Shown: positions 15,548-22,636 of the stretch, piece by piece
Layout: each line of letters opens with the position of its first letter
How positions within the stretch are numbered: the first letter of the stretch is position 1
Origin: Geobacter sp.
GTDB taxonomy: Bacteria > Desulfobacterota > Desulfuromonadia > Geobacterales > Geobacteraceae
NCBI GenBank assembly: GCA_003499925.1
Contig: DNRQ01000207.1
Coordinates: forward strand, 174 to 22,809
DNA length: 22,636 nucleotides
Reading direction: 5' to 3'
Notes under the pieces: model-generated
Seen by the model: only the letters and a program-made list of their open reading frames with translations
Database searches by the model: none
Told to the model about the DNA's origin: nothing
Translations under genes and position numbers: made by a program

Positions 15548-17373
15548 TTGCGCTCCATTTCTGCCAGCGTGATAGCTGCGTTTATCAGGCCGATATGGGT
15601 TAACGCCTGCGGAAAATTGCCGAGCGCCGCTCCATCGGGTGCGATCTCTTCAGCGAATAATCCGACATCGTTGCCATACGAAAGCAGCTCTTCAAAGTTC
15701 CGGTACGCCCCCGCAACGTCCCCCGCTCTTGCCTGGCATTCCACCGCCCAGAAACTGCAGATGCCGAAGGTCCCTTCTCCGGCCGGGAGGCCGTCGTTCA
15801 TTCCCTCTTCATAGCGGTAGAGAAGGCTCCCCCTGCCCAATCTTTCCCTGATTCGGGCGTAGGTAGAACGGATGCGGGGATGAGCGGCATCCGCATACCC
15901 GTAAATCGGCAGCAGAAGCAGGCTTGCATCCATCTGGTTTCCGTCGAAGGTGCTGGTATAACTGTCAATGCTCTTGTTGTACCCGCGTTCCTCTATTTCT
16001 TGACGAAGTTTTTCCCTCTCGGCCCGGAAAGTTCTTTCCGACAGCTCACGGTAACCCATCTCGTAGAGTCTTATCAGCCGGTCAAGGGCCACCCAGGCGA
16101 GCACTTTTGAATGGGTGTGATGAACCGGGCCCGCTCGCCCCTCCCAAATGCCGTCGTCCGGTTCGCGCCAGCGCTTGCAGACCGTCTTTCCGAGGCCGTT
16201 GAGCAGGCGGGTCGTTTCCCGGTCCAGGCTGCCGCCGCGCCCGGCGAACACGCTTACCGCGTCAATCACCTCTCCGTAGACATCAAGCTGGAATTGCTTT
16301 TCAGCGTCGTTTCCAATGCGCACGGGGCGCGACCGGGCATACCCGTCGAGATGCCTGAGTTCGCTTTCCGGCAGGTGTGCCTCGCCGAAAACGCTGTAGA
16401 GCACCTTAAGTTCCGGCCATGTCATACGGGTGGCATGAAGCAGCCACTCGGTAAAGGCATGCGCATCGGCGCTATAGCCGAGGGAAAACAAGGCGCGAAG
16501 GGTCAGCGACGCGTCACGCAACCAGCAGTAGCGGTAATCCCAGTTTCGCGTTCCCCCTACCTTTTCGGGGAGCGATGTGGTAGGCGCCGCAATAATGGCA
16601 CCCGAAGGGGCGTAGATCATCAGTTTCAACACTACGGCGCTACGCAGTACAGCGGCACCAAAAGGGCCGTAGTAACGGCATTTCGCTTCCCAGTCCCGCC
16701 ACCAGCGCAATGACTGTTCGTATTTATGTCGTGCGACCTCTCCCAGAGTTGGAATGACGGCCGGAGCTTCAGCGCAGAAACTGAGCGACAGCCATTTTTG
16801 TTCCCCTGCACGGATGGTCGCAGTGGCAACAGCCTCTGCCCCGTTATTCGTTGTCGCCAGTGGAATATCGCTTAAGAGAATAACGGCTCCGTGGCAACCA
16901 CGACACAAGAATCCGGAGCCCTTTCGGTCTTCCAGATGCGGTGGTGTCCGTGCATAACCGGGACGAGGCTGGTACAGAATTTCTATTTCCACCTCACCTT
17001 GAACTCCTTCGATTTTCCGGAGAATCTCATGTTCCGGAGTGAGGCACGACTTTTTCTCTTCTTCGCTCGCAACAGGAAAGAAATCGCGAAGCACCACCTG
17101 GCCGGCAGGGCAATGGAAGGTTGTTGCCAGAGTTGCTGATCCCTCGATATATCTACGTTCGCAGGAAAAGAACCCTTTCGGACGTATTCTGAACCGGCCT
17201 CCTTTTTCTGAATCTAGCAGGGCGGCAAAAAACGAGGGACTGTCGAAACGAGGCAGACAAAGCCAATCTATTGATCCATCACGAGAAACAAGAGCAGCCG
17301 TCCGGCAGTTTCCTATCAGGGCGTAATCCGAAATAGGGGCGTACCGACCATTAAAAGGTTCTGTTAAGGCCAT
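15544..17373 (-). CDS. glycoside hydrolase family 15 protein (glucoamylase/trehalase type)
   Basis: The 609-residue enzyme has the bacterial GH15 layout: an N-terminal beta-sandwich domain (about 10-235, starting ISDYALIGNCRTAALVSRDG) and an (alpha/alpha)6 barrel. Diagnostic motifs are RNWDYRYCWLRDAS (276-289), GIWEGRAGPVHHTHSKVLAW (408-427), with the presumed general acid E411, and AGEGTFGICSFW (531-542), with the presumed general base E533. The family cleaves alpha-1,4 or alpha,alpha-1,1 glucosidic bonds by inversion; sequence alone does not separate glucoamylase from trehalase, though this cytoplasmic type without a signal peptide or starch-binding domain often turns out to be trehalase or an oligosaccharide glucosidase. 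GAGG lies 8 nt before the ATG at 17373. The downstream membrane gene overlaps by 4 bp. Confidence 0.95.
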   Translation of the reverse strand: MALTEPFNGRYAPISDYALIGNCRTAALVSRDGSIDWLCLPRFDSPSFFAALLDSEKGGRFRIRPKGFFSCERRYIEGSATLATTFHCPAGQVVLRDFFPVASEEEKKSCLTPEHEILRKIEGVQGEVEIEILYQPRPGYARTPPHLEDRKGSGFLCRGCHGAVILLSDIPLATTNNGAEAVATATIRAGEQKWLSLSFCAEAPAVIPTLGEVARHKYEQSLRWWRDWEAKCRYYGPFGAAVLRSAVVLKLMIYAPSGAIIAAPTTSLPEKVGGTRNWDYRYCWLRDASLTLRALFSLGYSADAHAFTEWLLHATRMTWPELKVLYSVFGEAHLPESELRHLDGYARSRPVRIGNDAEKQFQLDVYGEVIDAVSVFAGRGGSLDRETTRLLNGLGKTVCKRWREPDDGIWEGRAGPVHHTHSKVLAWVALDRLIRLYEMGYRELSERTFRAEREKLRQEIEERGYNKSIDSYTSTFDGNQMDASLLLLPIYGYADAAHPRIRSTYARIRERLGRGSLLYRYEEGMNDGLPAGEGTFGICSFWAVECQARAGDVAGAYRNFEELLSYGNDVGLFAEEIAPDGAALGNFPQALTHIGLINAAITLAEMERK

Positions 17374-17421
17374 GCCTATTGCCTCATAATCAAAGACACG
17401 AAGGTTGTCTGAAGTTTCGTT

Positions 17422-17479
17422 GTCGCAGCGATTCTTGCGACTGCATCAATACTCAAGGATATACCGCATCTTTAAAGAT
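17422..17479. promoter_or_regulatory. two palindromes upstream of the GH15 gene
   Basis: GTCGCA (17422-17427) and TGCGAC (17436-17441) form an inverted repeat with an 8-nt centre, and ATCTTTAAAGAT (17468-17479) is a perfect 12-bp palindrome. Both lie 50-105 bp upstream of the GH15 start, where operators would be expected. No clear promoter boxes were recognised next to them. Confidence 0.3.
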
Positions 17480-17573
17480 ACAAATGATTCAATTTTATAG
17501 CTATTTTTTAAAATGATACCCAGCCACTGTAGATAGAATATTTTCGTTGTTATCTCCTGAGTGGAGGTGTGTG

Positions 17574-17661
17574 ACTTGGCTGAAGAAAAACCGTTTACAG
17601 GAAGATTTCTGAACCAAAACCGTTGACAAACATCAGGTTGGAACTAAAACAGTTTACAAAG
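17574..17661 (+). repeat. left IS21-type end (terminal repeat cluster)
   Basis: The terminal stretch ACTTGGCTGAAGAAAAA (17574-17590) is followed by three copies of one motif: AAAACCGTTTACAG, AAAACCGTTGACAAA and AAAACAGTTTACAAA (in 17578-17600, 17608-17630 and 17639-17661). Multiple internal copies at each terminus are typical of IS21-family elements. The terminal 17 bases recur inverted at 20521-20537 with 15 matches. No transposase genes accompany it. Confidence 0.6.
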
Positions 17662-17784
17662 GTTGCGGCAGGCTATAGGTGTCGAAATTTATTCATTAGA
17701 GGTTGAGCACCACTAATATTGAAGGCCGTTCGACGTTGCAAAAGCATGCAATATCAAACACTATCCGAGTCTTGGGGATTCCAA

Positions 17785-17813
17785 TTGACATCTGAGACGA
17801 AAACGTGTATTAA
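17785..17813 (+). promoter_or_regulatory. sigma-70 promoter for the Septu-like operon
   Basis: A perfect TTGACA (17785-17790) and TATTAA (17808-17813) are 17 nt apart. The transcript would begin near 17820, giving a leader of about 200 nt before the ATPase gene. The leader contains the 51-codon open frame at 17851. Confidence 0.55.
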
Positions 17814-17850
17814 ACCCCTGTAATTTCGTGGATTTACAGTGGCGCGAAAA

Positions 17851-18006
17851 ATGGCTGAAACTCCCTTCAAAAATATTGGCAGAATAAAAGACACCCTTGT
17901 TTGCTTACTTTTGATGGGTGGTTTGGGATTCCCTCGGTGTTCTATAACAGCGAAAGTAGTGGTGCACGGCAGTGATTTCTACGGCAGTTTCTGTACCTTC
18001 AGATGA
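17851..18006 (+). CDS. possible 51-residue leader ORF
   Basis: An ATG 30 nt downstream of the predicted transcript start opens a 51-codon frame whose TGA (18004-18006) ends 17 bp before the ATPase ATG at 18024. The product begins MAETPFKNIGRIKD, has a short hydrophobic stretch (LVCLLLMGGLGF) and no recognisable family. The ribosome site is weak (GTGG, 8 nt away). It may be a real small component, a translated leader, or chance. Its position between promoter and operon is the only positive argument. Confidence 0.25.
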   Translation: MAETPFKNIGRIKDTLVCLLLMGGLGFPRCSITAKVVVHGSDFYGSFCTFR

Positions 18007-18023
18007 AGGAAGGAGTTGAAAAT

Positions 18024-19370
18024 ATGAGAATTGACCGACTGTATATAAAAAATTTCAAAGGCTTTACAGAGAGAACCTTGGATTTTCATCCGTCATTTAA
18101 CTTAATTGTTGGCGACAATGGGGAAGGTAAAACCTCCGTACTTGATGCACTTTCAGTTGCTGTAGGTAGTTGGTTTTTGGGCATCAGCGGCTACAAGTCC
18201 CGCGTCATACAACTTGATGAAGCTCATATAAAAACTCGTTTTTTGGATAAGAAATTTGAGCCAACGCCTCAATATCCTGTAGTAATAAGTGCTCATGGAT
18301 GTGTTCAGGGAATGGAGATGGATTGGACAAGATCGGTAGAGAATGTCGGAAGGAGTACGACCTACAAGGGCGCTCTGAATATTAAGGCAATGGCTGAGAG
18401 TGTTGCTGAGGCTGTTATGCATGGCGAGCCCGTAACGTTGCCCGTTATATCATATTATGGTGCTGGCAGATTGTGGCAAGAACCTAGGGATATGGGGACT
18501 CAGGATGCAAATTTGAAGAAACTCCGTCTCGCGCCACAAGATTTCGCTAACGACAAAGAGGTGGACGACAGCAAAACCTTTAGTTCCAGGCTGGTAGGTT
18601 ATCGTTTCAGTACTGATCCTAGATGCAGCCCCCGTGATTTGATTAAGTGGATGCGTCATGAACGCAGAATTGAACTAGATGAAGAAATCAAGTCAACCGG
18701 TTTTAGATTGGTCTTGGATGCTATAAAAATTTGTTTACCAGGGCATGAAAAAGTTCGATACAGTATAAGGAATCATTCGCTGATGCTTGACATTCCTGAT
18801 AGAGGAATTGTTGCTTTTAATAATCTAAGTGATGGTTATAGAAATATTGTTGCCATGGTCGGTGACCTGGCTTACAAGATTTCACAGCTAAACCCGCATC
18901 TAGAAAATAAGGCACTTAAAGAAACCCCCGGTGTTGTACTCATCGATGAATTGGATTTGCACCTCCATCCTAAATGGCAACGCCTTGTAATTGAAGCACT
19001 TCGCCGTACCTTCCCAAAAATTCAGTTTTTCTGCACAACGCATTCGCCGTTCCTGATTCAAACTCTTCGAACAAGTGAGGAACTTGTAATGTTGGAAGGA
19101 CGTCCAACTGATGAGCTTAACAATCTCGGTATAGAAGCCATTGCGGCAGGAATAATGGGGGTACCCGATACTGAAACAAGCCCCAGATATATGAAAATGT
19201 TGAACGATGCTCGTGCATATCTTGCCGAACTTGATGAAGCGGCGAAAGCGCCAAAAGATCGCTTAGCCGAGTACGAAAGACAACTTGCTGCTCATATCGC
19301 TCCGTACCCCGACAACCCTGCATTCCAGGCTGTTCTGGAAGCAGAAAAAAAATACAAATTGGGGAAATAG
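18024..19370 (+). CDS. ptuA: Septu-like ATPase (PtuA-type, COG3950-like)
   Basis: The 448-residue AAA/ABC-type ATPase opens with the SMC-like strand RIDRLYIKNFKGF and Walker A GDNGEGKTS (30-38). It ends with the signature LSDGYRN (268-274), Walker B VVLIDELDLHLHP (304-316) and switch TTHSPFLI (338-345). There is no long coiled coil. Paired with an HNH nuclease, this matches the PtuA component of Septu anti-phage systems, in which the ATPase assembles with and controls the nuclease. An alternative start at 18003 exists, but GGAAGGAG lies 8 nt before the ATG at 18024. One base separates its TAG from the nuclease ATG. Codon use is AT-rich compared with the GH15 gene, consistent with transfer. 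No reverse transcriptase is present, so it is not a retron-type arrangement. Confidence 0.85.
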   Translation: MRIDRLYIKNFKGFTERTLDFHPSFNLIVGDNGEGKTSVLDALSVAVGSWFLGISGYKSRVIQLDEAHIKTRFLDKKFEPTPQYPVVISAHGCVQGMEMDWTRSVENVGRSTTYKGALNIKAMAESVAEAVMHGEPVTLPVISYYGAGRLWQEPRDMGTQDANLKKLRLAPQDFANDKEVDDSKTFSSRLVGYRFSTDPRCSPRDLIKWMRHERRIELDEEIKSTGFRLVLDAIKICLPGHEKVRYSIRNHSLMLDIPDRGIVAFNNLSDGYRNIVAMVGDLAYKISQLNPHLENKALKETPGVVLIDELDLHLHPKWQRLVIEALRRTFPKIQFFCTTHSPFLIQTLRTSEELVMLEGRPTDELNNLGIEAIAAGIMGVPDTETSPRYMKMLNDARAYLAELDEAAKAPKDRLAEYERQLAAHIAPYPDNPAFQAVLEAEKKYKLGK

Positions 19371-19371
19371 G

Positions 19372-20091
19372 ATGAGGCCTGTTAGAAAAGGATTGCCTTA
19401 TTTGTATACTGACGGTCAGGCTTATGAGAAGGCACGTCCTGGTCTAGAAGTACGTCTTGGATTGTATTGCAGCTTTTGCGAGAGGAAATTGGATACGGGG
19501 CTTGAAGTTGAACATATACAACCCAAAGACCCAGCCTTGAATCCTCATCTTGAAAAGGTTTGGAGTAACTTTCTTCTCGCTTGTAAAAATTGCAATACTT
19601 GCAAAGGTACAAAGAACGACCCATTAGCTGACTGGCTGATCCCTGACCGTGACAATACATTTGCTGCTTTTGAATATCTACAGGATGGGGTCATCGAGGT
19701 TAGGCCCGGTCCCGCTGCCAGGTTGGCCACCAATACATTCGAAATTCTAAACCTTAACAAAGAAGTGAGGGAGATTCGCGATCCTCAAGGGAACTTACTC
19801 GCTTGGGACAAAAGGACGCAGAGGATGGATTACTGGTCGTCAGCCAATACCTGGCGAAGAAGATGGGACCTGCGCCCGACTTCAGATAATGAAGACGCTA
19901 TTGTGGACCTCGCCAAAGTGTCGGGTCTTTTCAGCATCTGGATGACAGCCTTTGAAGGAGTGCCACAGATTCGGCTCAGACTTATCGATGCATTTCCTGG
20001 TACAGAAAAAGCTTGTTTCGATCCGGTCACAACGGCTCCCGTTTCACCACATTCAAACTTGGACGGGTTAACGGCCGGGGGCAAAATATGA
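19372..20091 (+). CDS. ptuB: HNH endonuclease (PtuB-like)
   Basis: The 239-residue protein begins MRPVRKGLPY and carries a zinc-ribbon HNH core: YCSFCE (C33, C36), VEHIQPK (E47, H48), N66 in SNFLLACKNCN, and C71 and C74, followed by K78 and N82. The remainder (about 100-239) is a family-specific tail with DYWSSANTWRRRWDL. As PtuB of a Septu-type pair it would degrade DNA once released or activated by the ATPase during infection. The start is the ATG one base after the upstream TAG; the open frame begins at 19285, inside the ATPase gene. Exact Septu subtype cannot be fixed by eye, so the symbol is provisional. Confidence 0.85.
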   Translation: MRPVRKGLPYLYTDGQAYEKARPGLEVRLGLYCSFCERKLDTGLEVEHIQPKDPALNPHLEKVWSNFLLACKNCNTCKGTKNDPLADWLIPDRDNTFAAFEYLQDGVIEVRPGPAARLATNTFEILNLNKEVREIRDPQGNLLAWDKRTQRMDYWSSANTWRRRWDLRPTSDNEDAIVDLAKVSGLFSIWMTAFEGVPQIRLRLIDAFPGTEKACFDPVTTAPVSPHSNLDGLTAGGKI

Positions 20092-20157
20092 GTGTTTTAG
20101 TCCCACAAGAGCAGCCTGCGAGTTTAAGTAGGGCAAAAATCAAGTCCCGACTTGGGA

Positions 20158-20427
20158 GGTACGGCTGCCGCGGCGTTCACTACTGAGGGAATCATCGGGG
20201 GAGGGGGCGACCCTGCCGGGCTGATCGATCGAAGTAGTGTCACGTGAGATCGGCGTCTCGGTGGACACCTTAGAACGGTGGTGCTCTGAAGCCCTCGCAA
20301 TATCGAGCAGTGATAAGACCTAGGCGGCGGGGGCGCGCTTGGAGGCGGTGATGGACACATCTGCTAAGGATGAAGCCGCGAAAAGCGCATGCGGTTTTAT
20401 GGGCCTGAGCTAACTGAACGATTGCGG
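20158..20427 (+). pseudogene. decayed IS3-type OrfA remnant
   Basis: Reading on the plus strand, 20158-20190 gives TAAAAFTTEGI, like the TVAAVSxxEGI part of IS3-type OrfA. 20243-20321 gives REIGVSVDTLERWCSEA. After an in-frame TAG where Trp is expected, 20325-20411 continues ARLEAVMDTSAKDEAAKSA, like the conserved ARLEAVxxTAAxDEAxxSAWCR block. Frame changes and stops show it is dead. OrfB is absent. The resemblance is by eye only. Confidence 0.45.
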
Positions 20428-20485
20428 TGGAGGACTCGCTTGTCATATTCATTAGACGGGCGCAGTGAAGGGTCGCAAAACTGAG

Positions 20486-20537
20486 CTTTGTCGCCACTTT
20501 TAGTTCCACTTTGTCATCACTTTTATTTCAGCCAAGT
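20486..20537 (-). repeat. right IS21-type end (terminal repeat cluster)
   Basis: Two consecutive units of about 23 bp start CTTTGTC and contain CACTTTTA (20486-20508 and 20509-20530); the outer unit runs into TTTTATTTCAGCCAAGT (20521-20537). Its reverse complement, ACTTGGCTGAAATAAAA, matches the left end at 17574-17590 in 15 of 17 bases. The unit ending TTTTAGTTCCA also matches the innermost left unit. The repeat bodies differ between the two ends, so they may come from two related elements rather than one. Confidence 0.6.
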
Positions 20538-20551
20538 GCGACTTACTAGTT

Positions 20552-20579
20552 ACGTCCCATAAGATATATTATGTAAAGT
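20552..20579. other. dif-like XerC/XerD recombination site
   Basis: The 28 bp divide into an 11-bp arm ACGTCCCATAA, a 6-bp centre GATATA and an 11-bp arm TTATGTAAAGT. CATAA and TTATG are the inverted core flanking the centre, exactly as in dif sites; compared with E. coli dif, the second arm matches at 9 of 11 positions. It lies 14 bp outside the right IS21-type end. It could be the chromosomal dif, a relic of an element that uses Xer recombination, or coincidence. Confidence 0.5.
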
Positions 20580-20934
20580 ACGAGCCCTGGTTGTGGAGGG
20601 GACTTGCGGGGGAATCGGCTTTGGCTTGATCGGCTGAGGTGATCCTTGAACTGAAGCTTTTGGATGTTGTTGCGAGGGACTTTCTCTGTTTCTAGTTTAC
20701 GGCGCTAACGAGGATTGACAACCTGCTTTTTTCGGATTGGATCGGGACTCTCTTGCTCACTCACTACTAGCCGCTCTGTCAGGCCATTCTGCTCCTTTCA
20801 TTATGACTGCACCGTCGTGATTGCTGCAGAACGCCTCCAGTGGCCTTTCTGCCAAAAACTGACGCAGGCTTACCCCTGCACTCGACGCTAAAGTCCCGCT
20901 ACAGGGCAAATTTGGAAGCCGCTTTTTTAGGCAA
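20580..20934. other. gene-free stretch
   Basis: About 355 bp without a recognisable gene on either strand. A promoter-like GATTGACAACC lies near 20713 but has no gene to serve. A weak terminator-like hairpin for the creatininase gene is described separately. Confidence 0.4.
20854..20879 (-). terminator. weak Rho-independent terminator after the creatininase gene
   Basis: On the minus strand GCAGG (20879-20875) pairs with CCTGC (20868-20864) around a 6-nt loop, followed after GTCAG by a run of five T (20858-20854). It lies about 55 bp beyond the creatininase stop. The stem is short, so this is tentative. Confidence 0.3.
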
Positions 20935-21654
20935 TTACCAGAGCCTGCTCTCCAGGGCCTTTACCAGCTCGACGACCTTGTCGGCTACCAACGATTCCAG
21001 AATCTTCCCTTTTTCTGCACTTGCCTTGGTCGGATCTCCCCAGACTCCGCCGGGCCAGAAACTCCGCTTGTCCCTGACCAGGATCCCGGTCGGAAAGCTC
21101 GGGTACTCGGGCTGGCCGATCCCTTTTACCAGGTGCGGATGCGAGTGCATGATCCGGGAGGTCTCGATCTCGCCGGCATGGGCGTCGCCCGGGGTCTCGA
21201 TCAGGTGCGCGCCTGACTCCTTGGCCAAATCGTATTCGGTGACAACTGCAATGTTGATCCCGGCGATCTCTGCGATCAGTTCCTCGCCGGCATCCTGCAG
21301 CGCCATTCTGTGCGCGCCGCCGGCATGTCCGGTCAGCGCTATGAAATTTCTCAGCCCGTGCCCGTGCAGCGAGCGTACGATATCTTTAAGTAGTGCTTTA
21401 AGGGTTCCGGTGCTGATGGAAATGGTTCCCGGATGACGGGCTGTCGAACGGCATGAGCCGTAATGCACCGGTGGCGCTACAAAAAGAGGAATTCGCTCGG
21501 CTGCTCTTTTGCCGACTTCGTACGCTTCGATGGTGTCGGTCGACAGCGGCAAATGGCTGCCGTGCTCTTCGACGGAGCCAAAGGGAATGTATGCGGTCCG
21601 GCAGGTCTCGAGGCCGGAGGAAAATTCTTCCATCGTCATGTCTTCGATGAGCAT
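20935..21654 (-). CDS. creatininase-family metal hydrolase
   Basis: The 239-residue protein is of usual length for creatininase/creatinine amidohydrolase relatives. It has GSVEEHGSHLPLSTD, giving the metal ligands E29, H31 and D40, then TGHAGGAH (108-115, in place of the common NGHGGN), with H110 as ligand, and AGEIETS (160-166) with a presumed ligand glutamate. The family includes amidohydrolases acting on creatinine, on formamide-containing riboflavin or F420 precursors (ArfB/FAPy deformylase) and on the mycofactocin precursor (MftE), so the substrate is open; no partner genes point to one. GAGG lies 5 nt before the ATG at 21654. It is on the same strand as the downstream kinase but 243 bp away, so it probably has its own promoter. 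Confidence 0.88.
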   Translation of the reverse strand: MLIEDMTMEEFSSGLETCRTAYIPFGSVEEHGSHLPLSTDTIEAYEVGKRAAERIPLFVAPPVHYGSCRSTARHPGTISISTGTLKALLKDIVRSLHGHGLRNFIALTGHAGGAHRMALQDAGEELIAEIAGINIAVVTEYDLAKESGAHLIETPGDAHAGEIETSRIMHSHPHLVKGIGQPEYPSFPTGILVRDKRSFWPGGVWGDPTKASAEKGKILESLVADKVVELVKALESRLW

Positions 21655-21740
21655 TTTGGCCTCAGTGTGTTCCTAATGTATTGAATTTACGTATTTTTCG
21701 CGGCAAAGCCGTGGAGAGGCGGGAAAGCTTGCATGAGTCT

Positions 21741-21774
21741 CACCCTCCCCCAGCCCCTCCCATAAAGGGAGGGG
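21741..21774. repeat. G/C-rich REP-like intergenic hairpin
   Basis: CCCCTCCC (21754-21761) pairs with GGGAGGGG (21767-21774) around ATAAA, preceded by CACCCTCCCCCAG. The form is a familiar dispersed intergenic repeat of high-GC proteobacteria and resembles the hairpin at 1-21. A second small stem GGCTCC/GGAGCC follows near 21806-21818. Confidence 0.6.
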
Positions 21775-21897
21775 GGCTCAAGCAGCCGTATGGGTTGGCA
21801 GAGGGGGCTCCAGGAGCCGGGAGGTTGTTCCGAGTAGTGTACTGGTTTTTTTTTATGTCTTTTGTGTCTTTTTGCGGCCGATGTTTTCCCTGCGGCC

Positions 21898-22636
21898 TTA
21901 CCCGGCGTCCAGCATCTCCCGGATCTTTCTCGCCAGCTCGATCGGCTTGGCGGGCTTGGAGATGATGTCGATTCCTTCTACGGGTATCCCCTTGTCCTGG
22001 ATCAGATCGGCGGTGTAGCCGCTCAGAAAGAGCACTTTCAGACGCGGAGAGCGCTGCCTCAGCTTTTCACAGACCTGCTTGCCGTTCATCTTGGGCATGA
22101 TCACGTCGAGTAATGCGAGATCGATATCCTCCCATCTGGACTCGAAGAGCTCTATGGCTTCGGCACCGCTTTCTGCCAGTATGACAGTGTAGCCGTATCT
22201 CTTCAGTACCGACTGCACGAGGTTTCGCACCGCCGGATCGTCCTCGACCACCAGAATGGTTTCCGTCCCCCCCCTGGGAACCAGCGTCGGAGCTTTCTCG
22301 ACGATCTCGTTCTTGCCGGCCACCAGCGGCAGATAGATGCTGAAGCTGGTCCCCAGACCGCGCTGGCTGTGGATGGTGATATAGCCGCCGTGCTGCTTGA
22401 CGATACCGTACACGATGGACAACCCGAGCCCCGTCCCGCGACCGGGCTCCTTGGTGGTGAAGAACGGCTCGAAGATCTTGTCCCGGGTATCGGCATCCAT
22501 TCCTGCACCGGTGTCGGTCACGGTGATCAAGGCATAACGGCCGGGCGCGCCGTAGCCGTGCCGCTGGTAAAACTCGTCGCCGAGCTGGACCGGTTCGGTC
22601 GTGATGCAAAGCTCGCCGCCGCCGGGCATGGCGTCC
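21898..22636 (-). CDS. hybrid sensor histidine kinase, C-terminal part (cut by window edge)
   Basis: Only the last 245 or so codons are present; the frame runs open to the window edge as ...DAMPGGGEL, the typical N-terminal side of the G1 region in hybrid kinases, so the sensor and HisKA parts lie outside. Counting from that Met, the HATPase part has DTGAG (39-43), FEPFFTTK (53-60) and GRGTGLGLS (63-71). A receiver domain follows (about 122-240) with the acidic pair D130/D131, phospho-acceptor D175 (LLDVIMPKMNG), S203 and K225 (SKPAKP). The ATPase passes phosphate to a HisKA His and then to this receiver or another one. The ATG at 22629 is not a start. No neighbour identifies the pathway. Confidence 0.93.
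   Translation of the reverse strand, partial: DAMPGGGELCITTEPVQLGDEFYQRHGYGAPGRYALITVTDTGAGMDADTRDKIFEPFFTTKEPGRGTGLGLSIVYGIVKQHGGYITIHSQRGLGTSFSIYLPLVAGKNEIVEKAPTLVPRGGTETILVVEDDPAVRNLVQSVLKRYGYTVILAESGAEAIELFESRWEDIDLALLDVIMPKMNGKQVCEKLRQRSPRLKVLFLSGYTADLIQDKGIPVEGIDIISKPAKPIELARKIREMLDAG

Noticed and set aside
17374..18023. Retron reverse transcriptase or non-coding RNA upstream of the Septu-like pair
   Set aside because: There is no frame long enough for a reverse transcriptase and no inverted a1/a2-type arrangement was seen.

Overview
The window looks like a chromosomal segment of a Gram-negative bacterium of the Geobacter type (Desulfuromonadota). This is an inference from gene style: a GAF/PAS histidine kinase, a hybrid kinase, a DUF4403 exported protein, a glycine-zipper stress protein with a DUF3309-like mini-protein, a GH15 enzyme, and G/C-rich intergenic hairpins. 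No rRNA, tRNA or CRISPR array was found.

Layout. 0.2-2.5 kb: an AraC-type regulator, a solitary DUF2442 gene and an HDHD2-like HAD protein. 2.5-4.4 kb: an accessory patch with a DUF4160-DUF2442 fusion gene on the minus strand, a scrap of tyrosine recombinase, a 21-bp tandem repeat array and a bulged inverted repeat. 4.4-7.5 kb: a small unknown gene and an 836-residue sensor kinase, both minus. 7.5-8.2 kb: gene-free. 8.2-12.2 kb: a two-gene plus-strand operon encoding a PHP/SMC-like ATPase and an AlbA_2 (Schlafen-type)/GHKL ATPase protein; this is the best candidate for an undescribed system. 12.2-17.4 kb: G/C-richer genes of housekeeping appearance (DUF4403, helix-hairpin-helix, DUF3309-like, glycine-zipper stress protein, then a minus-strand GH15 enzyme coupled to a four-helix membrane protein).

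17.57-20.58 kb is a compact AT-rich island holding a Septu-like ATPase plus HNH nuclease pair. It is bounded by inverted IS21-type repeated ends, carries a decayed IS3-type OrfA remnant, and has a dif-like XerC/XerD site immediately outside its right end. 20.9-22.6 kb: a creatininase-family protein and the C-terminal part of a hybrid histidine kinase that runs off the window, both minus.

How it works together: two separate two-gene modules, each joining an SMC/ABC-type ATPase to a second effector-like protein, lie within 12 kb with mobile-element debris nearby. That is the arrangement expected of a defence-rich accessory region inserted among core genes. A defence role is established for the Septu family; for the PHP-ATPase/AlbA_2 pair it is inferred. 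Start codons were chosen by Shine-Dalgarno spacing, so several genes here begin downstream of the longest possible open frame.
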